64,000 bases of DNA from Achromobacter marplatensis (GTDB lineage Bacteria > Pseudomonadota > Gammaproteobacteria > Burkholderiales > Burkholderiaceae_B). The stretch is from the NCBI RefSeq assembly GCF_002209535.1, contig NZ_NJIG01000020.1, positions 1-64,000 of the forward strand, read 5' to 3'. The notes beneath the pieces were generated by a model. That model was given only the letters and a program-made list of their open reading frames with translations. It was not told where the DNA came from and made no database searches. Shown in pieces: positions 34,506-42,825 of this stretch (its first letter is position 1; each line of letters opens with the position of its first letter). Both the position numbers and the translations under genes were made by a program.

Positions 34506-35066
34506 ATGATCATCCTGCTGGACCAAGACGGCGTGCTGGCGGATTTCGAACACGCGTTCATCGACGCCTGGCGCGCCCGCCACCCGGACATCGCCCCCGT
34601 CGCGTTCGAAGACCGGAAATCCTTCTACATCCGTGAGGACTACGCCCCGGAACTGCGCGGCATGGCCGAGGCCATCTACACCGCCCCGGGGTTCATCCGC
34701 AACCTGCCGCCCGTGCCCGGCGCGCTGGATGCCGTGCGCGAACTGCTCGCGCTGGGCATGGACGTGCGGATCTGCACGTCGCCGCTGTCGCAGTTCGAAA
34801 ACTGCGTGGCTGAAAAGTACCTGTGGGTGGAAAAGCACCTGGGGCGCGAGGCCACCAACCGGCTGATCCTGACGAAGGACAAGACGCTGGTGCAGGGCCA
34901 TTTGCTGATCGACGACAAGCCCTTGATCGAAGGCGCAGTCAAGCCGCGCTGGAAACACATTCTGTTCGACGCCCCCTACAACCGGCAGGTCACCGATCGC
35001 GCCCGCATCACCTGGGCGAACTGGCGCAACGTGCTGGCGGGCGAGCTCTATACGGCAGACGAATGA
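34506..35066 (+). CDS. 5'(3')-deoxyribonucleotidase-family HAD phosphatase
   Basis: This 186-residue HAD enzyme of the NT5C group has the catalytic LLDQDGVLADF at its N-terminus (nucleophile Asp and acid/base Asp), the second motif Ser/Thr in ICTSPLS, the third-motif Lys in LTKDKTLV and the acidic DDKPL loop. Family members remove phosphate from deoxyribonucleoside 5'-monophosphates. ATG 34506 puts the motif at the right distance from the start. It lies 81 bp before the SAF-domain gene on the same strand. Confidence 0.87.
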   Translation: MIILLDQDGVLADFEHAFIDAWRARHPDIAPVAFEDRKSFYIREDYAPELRGMAEAIYTAPGFIRNLPPVPGALDAVRELLALGMDVRICTSPLSQFENCVAEKYLWVEKHLGREATNRLILTKDKTLVQGHLLIDDKPLIEGAVKPRWKHILFDAPYNRQVTDRARITWANWRNVLAGELYTADE

Positions 35067-35147
35067 GTCCGCGCGGGTCCTGTTCAGCGGTCATGATTTA
35101 GGGCTATTCTGTGTTGGCTGTACCCCCACCCCGGAGGAGCCCGCACC

Positions 35148-36485
35148 ATGAATCTGCACCGCCTGCTCAAGCAGCGAGAAGCCGACCACAAGCCTTTGCG
35201 AGTTGCATTGCTGGGCGCCGGAAAGTTCGGCGCAATGTTCATGAGCCAGGCGCCCCGCACTCCCGGGATGCGGCTGGTCGCGGTGGCCGATCTGGCGCCC
35301 GCCCGCGCCCGCGCCGCGCTGACCCGCGTGGGCTGGCCCGCCAGCGCACTGAACGCCGCCAGCACCAATGACGCGTTAAAGAACGGCAAGGTCTTTTTCA
35401 GCGACGACCCCTACGCCATCATCGCCAGCCCCGACGTCGACATCGTCATCGATGCCACCGGCCAGGCCGCAGCCGGCATCGGCCACGTGCTGGCCTGCTG
35501 CGAACACGGCAAAGACATCATCATGGTCAACGTCGAAGCCGACGCGTTGGCCGGCCCGTTGCTAGCGCGCCGCGCGCGCGAGGCGGGCATCGTGTATTCG
35601 CTGGCCTACGGCGACCAGCCGGCCCTGATCTGCGAAATGGTGGACTGGGCGCGCGCCGCCGGCTTTGAGGTGATGGCGGCGGGCAAAGGCACCAAGTACC
35701 TGCCGGAATTCCATACGTCCACGCCGGATACCGTCTGGCCCTACTACGGCTTCACCGCCGAAATGGTGGCCGCGGGCGACTTCAACGCGCAGATGTTCAA
35801 CAGCTTCCTGGACGGCACCAAGAGCGCCATCGAAATGGCGGCGGTGTCCAACGCCACGGGCCTGCTGCCGTCGCCCTCGGGCCTGCATTTCCCGCCTTGC
35901 GGCGTGGACGATCTGGCCCGCGTGCTGCGCCCGCGCGAAGACGGCGGCATTCTGCACCATCGCGGGCAGGTGGAAGTGATCTCGTCGCTGGAACGCGACG
36001 GCCGGCCGGTGTTTCGCGACTTGCGCTGGGGCGTCTACGTGACCTTGGCCGCCGACAGCGATTACGTGCGGCGCTGCTTCCAGGAATACGGGCTGGTCAC
36101 CGATCCCAGCGGCAACTTCACCGCCATGTACAAGCCCTATCACCTGATCGGGCTGGAGCTGGGCATCAGCGTGGCCAGCGTCGGACTGCGGCGCGAGCCC
36201 ACGGGCGCGCCCGCCGGCTGGCACGGCGACGTGGTGGCCACCGCCAAGCGCGACCTGCAAGCCGGCCAGTTGCTGGACGGCGAAGGCGGCTATACGGTGT
36301 ACGGCCGGCTGATGCCCGCGCCGGACTCGGTGGAAGAAGGCTATCTGCCGCTGGGCCTGTCGCACCAGGTCAAGCTGAAGAACCCGGTGCGCCAGTCGCA
36401 GGCGATACGCTGGCGCGACGTGGAGTACGACGACCGCTCCACCGCCGTGCAGTTCCGCCGCGAAATGGAACAGACCTTCGCCTGA
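35148..36485 (+). CDS. NAD(P)-dependent homoserine-dehydrogenase-like protein with SAF domain
   Basis: This 445-residue protein has a Rossmann NAD(P)-binding start (RVALLGAGKFGAMFMSQ), a homoserine-dehydrogenase-like catalytic middle (about 150-330) and a C-terminal SAF-type domain (about 350-440; ATAKRDLQAGQLLDGEGGY). This combination occurs in uncharacterised or branched-sugar-acid dehydrogenases of alpha- and betaproteobacteria; true homoserine dehydrogenases carry an ACT domain instead. GGAGGAGCCC precedes the ATG. It converges on the GntR gene (25 bp apart), so it may belong functionally to the locus that follows. Confidence 0.8.
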   Translation: MNLHRLLKQREADHKPLRVALLGAGKFGAMFMSQAPRTPGMRLVAVADLAPARARAALTRVGWPASALNAASTNDALKNGKVFFSDDPYAIIASPDVDIVIDATGQAAAGIGHVLACCEHGKDIIMVNVEADALAGPLLARRAREAGIVYSLAYGDQPALICEMVDWARAAGFEVMAAGKGTKYLPEFHTSTPDTVWPYYGFTAEMVAAGDFNAQMFNSFLDGTKSAIEMAAVSNATGLLPSPSGLHFPPCGVDDLARVLRPREDGGILHHRGQVEVISSLERDGRPVFRDLRWGVYVTLAADSDYVRRCFQEYGLVTDPSGNFTAMYKPYHLIGLELGISVASVGLRREPTGAPAGWHGDVVATAKRDLQAGQLLDGEGGYTVYGRLMPAPDSVEEGYLPLGLSHQVKLKNPVRQSQAIRWRDVEYDDRSTAVQFRREMEQTFA

Positions 36486-36510
36486 GCCCACGCGGACGCA
36501 CCGCCGCCGG

Positions 36511-37257
36511 CTAGACCGGCGCGGGGCGTTCAGCCTGGAAGAGGCGCAGCCGGTCTGCGGCGTTGCGCAGATGCTGTTCGGCGGCTTGGCCGGCAGCGTC
36601 CGGATCCGCCCCTTCGATTGCCGCGAAAATGGCCTGGTGCTCGCTTTGCACGGCGGCCATGCGTTCGGCGTACCTGCGCGCCGTGTTGTTGCGCGCACTG
36701 CGGATCACGCGGCGCACGTTGGCTTCCAGGTAGTCGTTCAACGCGACCAGATGCGGGTTGTGCGTGGCCTGCACGATGGCCTGATGGAACTGGTAGTCCT
36801 CTTCGTCGCCCAGCTTGTCGTTGATCAGCGCGTATTCCATGCCCACCAGCGCCTGGCGGATCTTCTTCAGGTCTTGCTCGGTGCGACGCTGCGCCGCGTA
36901 GCGCGCTGCGGTGACTTCGATGGACAGCATCAGTTCCAGGATGTGTTCCAGGTCCTGGCTGTCGCCCGGCGTGGGCGCGGCAATGCGAAACGCGTTGCGC
37001 TGGAAGTTCGGATCGACGAACACGCCGCTGCCTTGCTGCGACGTGATCAGCCCTTCCGACTTCAAGCGGGCCAGCGCTTCGCGCACGACCGCGCGGCTGA
37101 CGGAATAGGTTTCGGTCAGCTGTTTTTCGGTCGGCAGGCGATCGCCGGGGGCAAGCACGCCCTGGCGTATCTGCTCGGCCAGCGCGTCGCCCAAGGCCGC
37201 GGAAAGCGAACTCTTGGGCGCAGCGCGCGGCGGGTCCTGTTCTTGGGTAGGCTGCAT
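36511..37257 (-). CDS. GntR-family (FadR/FCD subgroup) regulator
   Basis: This 248-residue regulator has an N-terminal winged helix (about 25-90; LPTEKQLTETYSVSRAVVREALARLKSEGLI in order) and a C-terminal all-helical FCD effector domain (about 105-235) with His residues spaced for metal binding (YQFHQAIVQATHNPHLV). Such proteins bind organic acids. It lies 37 bp downstream of an SDR gene, in one transcript. Two GntR-type operators lie in the divergent promoter region at 38146-38177, making the 38271-50521 genes its likely regulon. Confidence 0.9.
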   Translation of the reverse strand: MQPTQEQDPPRAAPKSSLSAALGDALAEQIRQGVLAPGDRLPTEKQLTETYSVSRAVVREALARLKSEGLITSQQGSGVFVDPNFQRNAFRIAAPTPGDSQDLEHILELMLSIEVTAARYAAQRRTEQDLKKIRQALVGMEYALINDKLGDEEDYQFHQAIVQATHNPHLVALNDYLEANVRRVIRSARNNTARRYAERMAAVQSEHQAIFAAIEGADPDAAGQAAEQHLRNAADRLRLFQAERPAPV

Positions 37258-37294
37258 GGAAAATCGTTGGATCGTGATGGCGGCGTCCTGAACT

Positions 37295-38032
37295 TTAAGC
37301 GATATAGATGCCGCCGTTGACCTGCATGACTTCGCCGGTCACGAAGCCCGCCAGCGGCGAACACAGGAACGCGATCGATCCGGCGATTTCCTCGGCCGTG
37401 CCGAAGCGGCGCAACGGCGTGCTTTCCAGCAACTGCGCGCCCTTCTGGCCGATCAGGTCATGCGTCATGGACGTGGCGATGATGCCGGGTGCCACTGCAT
37501 TCACGCGGATCTGCGGCGCCAGTTCCAGCGCCAGGCTGCGCGTGAAGCTCTGCACGGCGCCCTTGGACGCCGAATAGGCGGCGTGGGCGTAGCTGCCGCG
37601 CTGGGCGGCCAAGGACGTCAGCAGCACAATCGACCCGTTGTGGCGCAGGTGGCGCTGGGCCGCGCGGCACACGTAGAACGTGCCGTCCAGGTTCACGCGC
37701 ATCAGCGTGCGCCAAGCCTCGTCGCTGGTGTCTTTCACCAGTTGTTCCGGGTAGATGCCGGCGCAGTGAATCAGATGATCCAGCCCGCCGAAATGCTTGG
37801 CCGCCGACTCGAACACGCGTTCGCAGTCGTGCGACACGGACACATCCAGCGCGTGGGTGTAGACCCGCTGGCCGCTGGGATCCAGCTCGGCCGCGATCGC
37901 CTCCAGGCGCGCGTTGTCGATGTCGGTCAGCACCAGCCGGGCGCCGTGGGCGGCCATCAGCCGCGCGGTCGCCAGACCAATGCCATTGCCTGCGCCGGTG
38001 ATGACGGCCACCTGTCCTTCGAACGAAATCAT
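37295..38032 (-). CDS. short-chain dehydrogenase/reductase (SDR)
   Basis: This 245-residue classical SDR has the cofactor motif VITGAGNGIGLATAR with Asp in LVLTDIDNAR favouring NAD(H), HCAGIYP in place of NNAG, catalytic Ser in LLTSLAAQ, YSASK (Tyr/Lys), and a C-terminal VNGGIYIA. The substrate is unknown. It leads the minus-strand unit with the GntR gene and diverges from the AroE-like gene, so it probably carries out one oxidation step in the same pathway. Confidence 0.88.
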   Translation of the reverse strand: MISFEGQVAVITGAGNGIGLATARLMAAHGARLVLTDIDNARLEAIAAELDPSGQRVYTHALDVSVSHDCERVFESAAKHFGGLDHLIHCAGIYPEQLVKDTSDEAWRTLMRVNLDGTFYVCRAAQRHLRHNGSIVLLTSLAAQRGSYAHAAYSASKGAVQSFTRSLALELAPQIRVNAVAPGIIATSMTHDLIGQKGAQLLESTPLRRFGTAEEIAGSIAFLCSPLAGFVTGEVMQVNGGIYIA

Positions 38033-38115
38033 CCTGTCTCCAAAGCTCTCTATGGGCGGGCCCGCGGCCTTTCAAGCGCCAGCGGCTTCTTGGATTGAAC
38101 TCCTGAATCCGCTGC

Positions 38116-38145
38116 TTGACACGAGAAAAACGCATGCCCTATGAT
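38116..38145 (+). promoter_or_regulatory. near-consensus sigma-70 promoter for the catabolic operon
   Basis: TTGACA (38116-38121), an 18-bp spacer and TATGAT (38140-38145) form a near-perfect housekeeping promoter reading toward the AroE-like gene, whose start lies 126 bp downstream. It is the best promoter match in the window. Confidence 0.75.
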
Positions 38146-38177
38146 TTATCGGACAACTTAATAAAGTTGCCTGACAA
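38146..38177. promoter_or_regulatory. two GntR/FadR-type operators, 21 bp apart
   Basis: TTATCGGACAA (38146-38156) and TTGCCTGACAA (38167-38177) each differ by one base from the palindrome TTGTC-N-GACAA. Their centres are 21 bp apart (two helical turns), and the first box begins at the base after the -10 element. Binding there would block transcription start and promoter escape. The GntR-family gene at 36511-37257 is the obvious partner. The palindrome was read from these two sites; the match to FCD-type regulators is from general knowledge. Confidence 0.7.
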
Positions 38178-38270
38178 CTTATTCCGAAAGCGTAAATCAA
38201 GTCGCGCTTTCAGGCAAGAAGGGTCAGAAAAACACGGCCGCAGGCCGCATGACAGGCAGGGGACAACCAG

Positions 38271-39083
38271 GTGGAAATCACCGGCAGCACTACCGTATTC
38301 GCGATCGCGGCGGACCCGATCACGCACGTCAAGACGCCCCAGCGGCTCAATGCCCTGCTGCGCGAACGCGCGGTCGACGCCGTCATGGTGCCCTTCCACG
38401 TGTCCGCCGACGCGCTGCCGGGCCTGTTCACCGGCCTGCGCGGCCTGGCCAACCTGGGCGGCATCGTGGTCACGGTGCCCCACAAGGAACATGCCGCCAC
38501 CCTGTGCGACGCCCTGACCCCGGCAGCCCAGCTGATCGGCGCGGTCAATGCCGTGCGCCTGCAAGACGGCGTGCTGACCGGCGGCAACTTCGACGGCCTG
38601 GGCTTTGTGGCCGGTTTGCGCAGCCAGGGGCATGACCCCGCCGGCCGCCACGTCTACCTGGCCGGTCTGGGCGGCGCCGGCAAGGCCATCGCCTGTGCCC
38701 TGGCCGACGCCGGCCCCGCCAGCCTGCGCCTGTACAACCGGTCCGCCGACAAGGCGCGCGCCTTCGCCGCCCATCTGGCCGGTCAACACCCCGACCTGGA
38801 CATCCGCGTGGCGGATTCCGCGCCCGAACCCTGCGACATCGCCATCAACGCGACCTCGCTGGGCCTGCAAGACACCGATCCCCTGCCCTTCCCCCTGGAC
38901 GCCCTGGCCCCCGGCACCGTCGTGGCCGACGCCGTGATGAGCCGCGTCGACACCCCCTTGCTGCGTGCCGCCGCCGCGCAAGGCTGCCGCACCCATCCGG
39001 GTCTGTACATGCTGGAAGGACAACTCACCGAAATTGCCCGCTTTCTGGGCGTAGAAGAGCCGCAACAAAGCGCGCTTGCTTGA
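38271..39083 (+). CDS. shikimate-dehydrogenase-like (AroE family) protein with altered substrate site
   Basis: This 270-residue protein has the AroE fold: substrate domain with VTVPHKEHA (catalytic-type Lys72), GNFDGLGF (Asp108), and a Rossmann domain with AGLGGAGKA. The usual HSxSP motif, whose serines hold the shikimate carboxylate, reads HVKTP here (Val20, Thr22). It is therefore probably not the housekeeping shikimate dehydrogenase but an oxidoreductase for another hydroxy or keto acid. The start is GTG 38271 after an AGGGGACAACCAG leader. It is first gene behind the GntR-controlled promoter. Confidence 0.8.
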   Translation: MEITGSTTVFAIAADPITHVKTPQRLNALLRERAVDAVMVPFHVSADALPGLFTGLRGLANLGGIVVTVPHKEHAATLCDALTPAAQLIGAVNAVRLQDGVLTGGNFDGLGFVAGLRSQGHDPAGRHVYLAGLGGAGKAIACALADAGPASLRLYNRSADKARAFAAHLAGQHPDLDIRVADSAPEPCDIAINATSLGLQDTDPLPFPLDALAPGTVVADAVMSRVDTPLLRAAAAQGCRTHPGLYMLEGQLTEIARFLGVEEPQQSALA

Positions 39084-39123
39084 TTCACGGACTCACCACT
39101 CCCGTCCCACGGAGGAGACACGC

Positions 39124-40359
39124 ATGAAATTGGCTTTCACCACCGGCCTGCTGTGCCTGGCCGGCATTGCCGCATCGGCGCACGCCGCACCCGTCAAGAT
39201 CGGTCTGATCGAAACGCTGTCGGGCCCGCAGGCCTCGACCGGCCTGATGTTCCGCGCTGCGGTCAAGTACGAACTGGACCGCATCAACGCCGCCGGCGGC
39301 TGGAACGGCCAGCCGCTGGAACTGGTCGAATTCGACAACCAGGGCGGCCCCGTGGGCGCGTCCGACCGCTTCCGCGCCGCCGCTGCCGAAGGCGTGCAGG
39401 TCCTGGTGCAGGGCTCGTCGTCCGCGATCTCGGGCCAGCTGACCGAAGACGTGCGCAAGCACAACCTGCGCAACCCGGGCAAGGAAGTCGTCTTCCTGAA
39501 CGTGGGCGGCGAGGCGCTGGAACTGACGGGCCAGAAGTGCCACTTCTACCACTTCCGCTTCACCACCAACGCCGACCTGCGCGTGAAGTCGCTGGCCTCG
39601 GTGATGTCGGCCGACGGCACGCTGGGCAAACGCGTGTACGCCATCAACCAGAACTATTCCTGGGGCCAGGACATGGAAGGCGCCACCGAGCGCTTCGCCA
39701 AGCAGTACGGCTATGAAGTGGTAGGCAAGACGCTGCATGAAGTCAACAAGATCCAGGACTTCGCGCCCTACGTCGCGCGCATCCGCTCGGCCACGCCCGA
39801 CACCGTCATCACGGGCAACTGGTCCAACGACCTGCTGTTGCTGATGAAGGCCACGCAGGCTGCCGGCCTGAAGGTGCGCTTTGCCACCGTGTTCCTGGAC
39901 CAGGTGGGCAACCTGGCCAACGCGGGCGAAGTCGCGCTGGGCCACTACATCGCGCACCCGTACAACATCGAAGCCGCGGGCGACGAAGGCGCCAAGTTCG
40001 CCGAAGACTACAAGGCCAAGACTGGCCATTACCCCAGCTATACGGAACCGCAAACCGTCATCGGCGTGCGCTTCCTGGGCGAAGCGTTGAAGCAGGTGCC
40101 GCCGCAGGACGGCAAGCTGTCCGTGCCGGCGCTGGCGAAGGCGTTGGAAAAGGTCACCTACACCTCGTCGCTGGGCACCTATACGATGCGTGCGGAAGAC
40201 CACCAGGTGCAACTGCCGATGGTCGTGTCCAAGGTGAGCAAGAGCGCCAAGTACAAGGCCGACGGCACCGACATGGGCTTCGAGCCGGTGAAGGTGCTGG
40301 CAGCGGCGGACGTGTCGGCGCCGGTGCAGGCAACGTGCAAGATGCAACGGCCGGACTGA
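39124..40359 (+). CDS. branched-chain amino-acid-type ABC substrate-binding protein
   Basis: This 411-residue LivJ-family periplasmic receptor has a 22-residue signal peptide (ends ASAHAAPVK) and KIGLIETLSGPQASTGLMFR. ATG 39124 follows GGAGGAGACACGC. Together with livHMGF after a 259-bp repeat-bearing gap it forms a full importer. The enzymes around it suggest a hydroxylated organic acid rather than leucine as ligand, which is inference. Confidence 0.9.
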   Translation: MKLAFTTGLLCLAGIAASAHAAPVKIGLIETLSGPQASTGLMFRAAVKYELDRINAAGGWNGQPLELVEFDNQGGPVGASDRFRAAAAEGVQVLVQGSSSAISGQLTEDVRKHNLRNPGKEVVFLNVGGEALELTGQKCHFYHFRFTTNADLRVKSLASVMSADGTLGKRVYAINQNYSWGQDMEGATERFAKQYGYEVVGKTLHEVNKIQDFAPYVARIRSATPDTVITGNWSNDLLLLMKATQAAGLKVRFATVFLDQVGNLANAGEVALGHYIAHPYNIEAAGDEGAKFAEDYKAKTGHYPSYTEPQTVIGVRFLGEALKQVPPQDGKLSVPALAKALEKVTYTSSLGTYTMRAEDHQVQLPMVVSKVSKSAKYKADGTDMGFEPVKVLAAADVSAPVQATCKMQRPD

Positions 40360-40362
40360 TCT

Positions 40363-40427
40363 GATGGGTTGCGCGCGCTGGACGGCAGCGCGCGCGGCGT
40401 GATTGTCGCGCGCTCCACCCATCCTAC
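40363..40427 (+). repeat. GATGGGTT/CACCCATCCTAC repeat unit
   Basis: The unit begins GATGGGTTGCGCGC just 4 bp after the receptor stop and ends GCGCTCCACCCATCCTAC. It forms a tail-to-tail pair with the next unit. Confidence 0.6.
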
Positions 40428-40445
40428 GGATGCGTACCCCGCTAC

Positions 40446-40511
40446 GTAGGATGGGTGGAGCGCGGCAGGTCCCCAAAAGCGAACGCCAGCATCGAACGCG
40501 CGCAACCCATC
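40446..40511 (-). repeat. GATGGGTT-type repeat unit, inverted
   Basis: GTAGGATGGGTGGAGCGCG opens the unit and CGCGCGCAACCCATC closes it, the mirror image of the unit at 40363-40427. The 18 bp between them (GGATGCGTACCCCGCTAC region) also tends to pair. The pair sits inside the operon between the receptor gene and livH, where hairpins often lower expression of the membrane genes. Confidence 0.6.
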
Positions 40512-40618
40512 ATCGCCACCGCAAAAAACAAGCGCACTCCCGGCGCGGGCCGGAAAAACAACGTGCGCAATCGCTCGCAGGACGCCTCGCGTCTTAGCGC
40601 AAGAATTATGGAGCGGAC

Positions 40619-41560
40619 ATGGAATTCTTTACCGTCTCGCTGTTGAACGGCGTGATTTACGGCCTGCTGCTATTCATGGTGTCGGCAGGCCTGACTTTGA
40701 TTTTCGGAATGATGGGCGTGCTGAACTTCGCGCACGCCTCGTTCTACATGATCGGCGCGTATGCCGCCTACACACTGACGCCGGTCACGGGGTTCTGGAC
40801 GGCGCTGGTGCTGGCCACGATCATCGCGGGCGTGCTGGGCATGGGCGTCGAACGCTTCTTCCTGCGCCGCGTTCACAAGTTCGGCCACGCGCAGGAACTG
40901 CTGGTGACGTTCGGCCTGGCGTTCATCGTGGCCGAGCTGATCAAGCTGTTCTACGGCGACTTCCCCGTGGACTACCGCGTGCCGCAGTTCCTGAACTTTG
41001 CGGCCTTCCGCGTGTTCGACGCGGACTACCCCTTCTACCGCCTGTTGATGGGCGGCGTGTCGCTGGCGATGTTCGCCGTGATTTACCTGTTGCTGTCGCG
41101 CACTCGTGTGGGCATCGTGGTGCGTTCGGCCATCTACCGTCCACGCATGGCCGAAGCGCTGGGCCACAACGTGCCGCTCGTCTTCATGAGCGTGTTCGGC
41201 GTGGGCGCGGCGATGGCCGGCCTGGCGGGCGCCGTGGCAGGCGCCTTCTACACCACCAATCCCAACATGGCGCTGGAACTGGGCGTGCTGGTGTTCGTGG
41301 TGGTGGTCGTGGGCGGCCTGGGTTCGCTTGAAGGCGCGATGATCGCGTCGCTGCTGATCGGCCTGATCAGCTCGTTTTCGGTGGGCATCGACGCCAGCCT
41401 GGCTTCCTTGTTCGGCCTGTTCGGCGCGGGCGAGTGGGCCGAAAGCGTGGGCGGCCTGATGACCGTGAAGATATCCAGCCTGGCGGCCACCTTGCCCTTC
41501 CTGCTGATGCTGGTCGTGCTGCTGGTCAAGCCGTCCGGCCTGAAAGGAGAACAGGCATGA
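40619..41560 (+). CDS. livH: branched-chain-type ABC permease LivH
   Basis: This 313-residue inner-membrane permease has eight or so hydrophobic segments and the conserved SAGLTLIFGMMGVLNFAHASFYMIGAY start, typical of LivH. The ABC-contact loop includes RPRMAEALGHNV. The start follows TGGAGCGGAC. Its TGA overlaps the livM ATG by 4 bp. It forms the membrane pore with LivM. Confidence 0.93.
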   Translation: MEFFTVSLLNGVIYGLLLFMVSAGLTLIFGMMGVLNFAHASFYMIGAYAAYTLTPVTGFWTALVLATIIAGVLGMGVERFFLRRVHKFGHAQELLVTFGLAFIVAELIKLFYGDFPVDYRVPQFLNFAAFRVFDADYPFYRLLMGGVSLAMFAVIYLLLSRTRVGIVVRSAIYRPRMAEALGHNVPLVFMSVFGVGAAMAGLAGAVAGAFYTTNPNMALELGVLVFVVVVVGGLGSLEGAMIASLLIGLISSFSVGIDASLASLFGLFGAGEWAESVGGLMTVKISSLAATLPFLLMLVVLLVKPSGLKGEQA

Positions 41561-42825
41561 GCCAAACCCGTAACGTCTCGGGCGCCCTGCTGTTGATCGT
41601 CTGCGTGGGCGTGCTGTGCGCGCTGCCCTGGCTGCTGCCCCCGGGCCAGCTTGTGGCCGCCGTGCAGATGCTGATCGCCGCGCTCTTCGCTTGCGCCTTC
41701 AACCTGCTGGCGGGCCAGGGCGGCATGCTGTCCTTCGGCCATGCCGCGTACTTCGGCGTCGGCACGTTCGCCACCATCCACGCCATGAATGCGCTGGGCG
41801 GCGCGGGCCTCTTGCCCACGCCCCTGATGCCGCTGGCGGGCGGCGTGGCCGGCCTGCTGTTCGGTCTCGTCGCTGGCTGGTTCGCCACCATGCGTTCCGG
41901 CGTGTACTTTTCGATGATCACGCTGGCCTTGGCTGAATTGCTGCACGCGCTGGCGCCGCACCTGAAAGGCGTGTTCGGCGGCGAGGCCGGCGTGTCGGCC
42001 ATGCGCATGCCGGCCTGGGGCTTCACCTTCGGTTCCGACATCGAGGTGTACTTCCTGGTGCTGGCCTGGGTGCTGATTTCGCTGGCGGCCTTGTACGGCC
42101 TGACCCGCACGCCGCTAGGCCGGCTGACGCTGGGCCTGCGTGAAAACGCCAATCGGTTGCGCTACCTGGGCTACCGCCCGCATGCGTTGAAGACGATGGT
42201 GTTTGCGCTGTCGGCCATGTTCGCCGGCATCGCGGGCGGCCTGCAGGCCTTGAACATCGAAGCCGGCAACTACGTGCTGTTCGAGGTCAAGCTGTCCACC
42301 GACGCGGTGCTGTTCGCCTACATCGGCGGCGTCAACGCCTTCCTGGGCCCCGTGCTGGGCGCCTCCATCCTGACCTTCCTGTCGCAGACGCTGGCCGACA
42401 TCACGCGGTCGTGGCTGTTGTACCAGGGTGTCCTGTTCGTACTGGTCATGCTGTTCGTGCCGGACGGCCTGGTGGGCCTGGTGCAGCGCGCGGCCAAGTC
42501 GCTGCGCGAGCGCGGGTTGGCCAACTGGCTGCCGCGCGCCGCGTTGTCGGTGGCCGCCGGCCTGCTCCTGACCGCCGCCACCGTGTTCTCGGTCGAGATG
42601 CTGCAACGCATGTTCGCCCGCGATTACCGCGCACTGCTGGCGATGAACCCGGAGGCCGGCTGGCCCGCCATTGCCCTTTTCGGCCAGGAATGGGCGCCGC
42701 TGGCGCTGTCCACCTGGCTGATCCCGCTGGCGCTATTTGCCGTGGGCCTGGCAGCCTGCCGCTGGGCGCTGGCCCTGTGGCGCGACGACGGCGACGCCGC
42801 CCCTGTGCTGGAGCCCGCAAAATGA
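41557..42825 (+). CDS. livM: branched-chain-type ABC permease LivM
   Basis: This 422-residue permease has the LivM signature NLLAGQGGMLSFGHAAYFGVG and the contact loop LRENANRLRYLGYRP. The family is usually 320-420 residues; the last 90 here add an extra hydrophobic pair with a periplasmic loop (MFARDYRALLAMNPEAGWP). AAAGGAGAACAGGC precedes the ATG, which overlaps livH. Its end overlaps the livG start (ATGA). Confidence 0.93.
   Translation: MSQTRNVSGALLLIVCVGVLCALPWLLPPGQLVAAVQMLIAALFACAFNLLAGQGGMLSFGHAAYFGVGTFATIHAMNALGGAGLLPTPLMPLAGGVAGLLFGLVAGWFATMRSGVYFSMITLALAELLHALAPHLKGVFGGEAGVSAMRMPAWGFTFGSDIEVYFLVLAWVLISLAALYGLTRTPLGRLTLGLRENANRLRYLGYRPHALKTMVFALSAMFAGIAGGLQALNIEAGNYVLFEVKLSTDAVLFAYIGGVNAFLGPVLGASILTFLSQTLADITRSWLLYQGVLFVLVMLFVPDGLVGLVQRAAKSLRERGLANWLPRAALSVAAGLLLTAATVFSVEMLQRMFARDYRALLAMNPEAGWPAIALFGQEWAPLALSTWLIPLALFAVGLAACRWALALWRDDGDAAPVLEPAK

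Noticed and set aside
38271-39083. Housekeeping aroE
   Set aside because: The substrate-binding HSxSP motif is missing and the gene is in a GntR-controlled catabolic operon.
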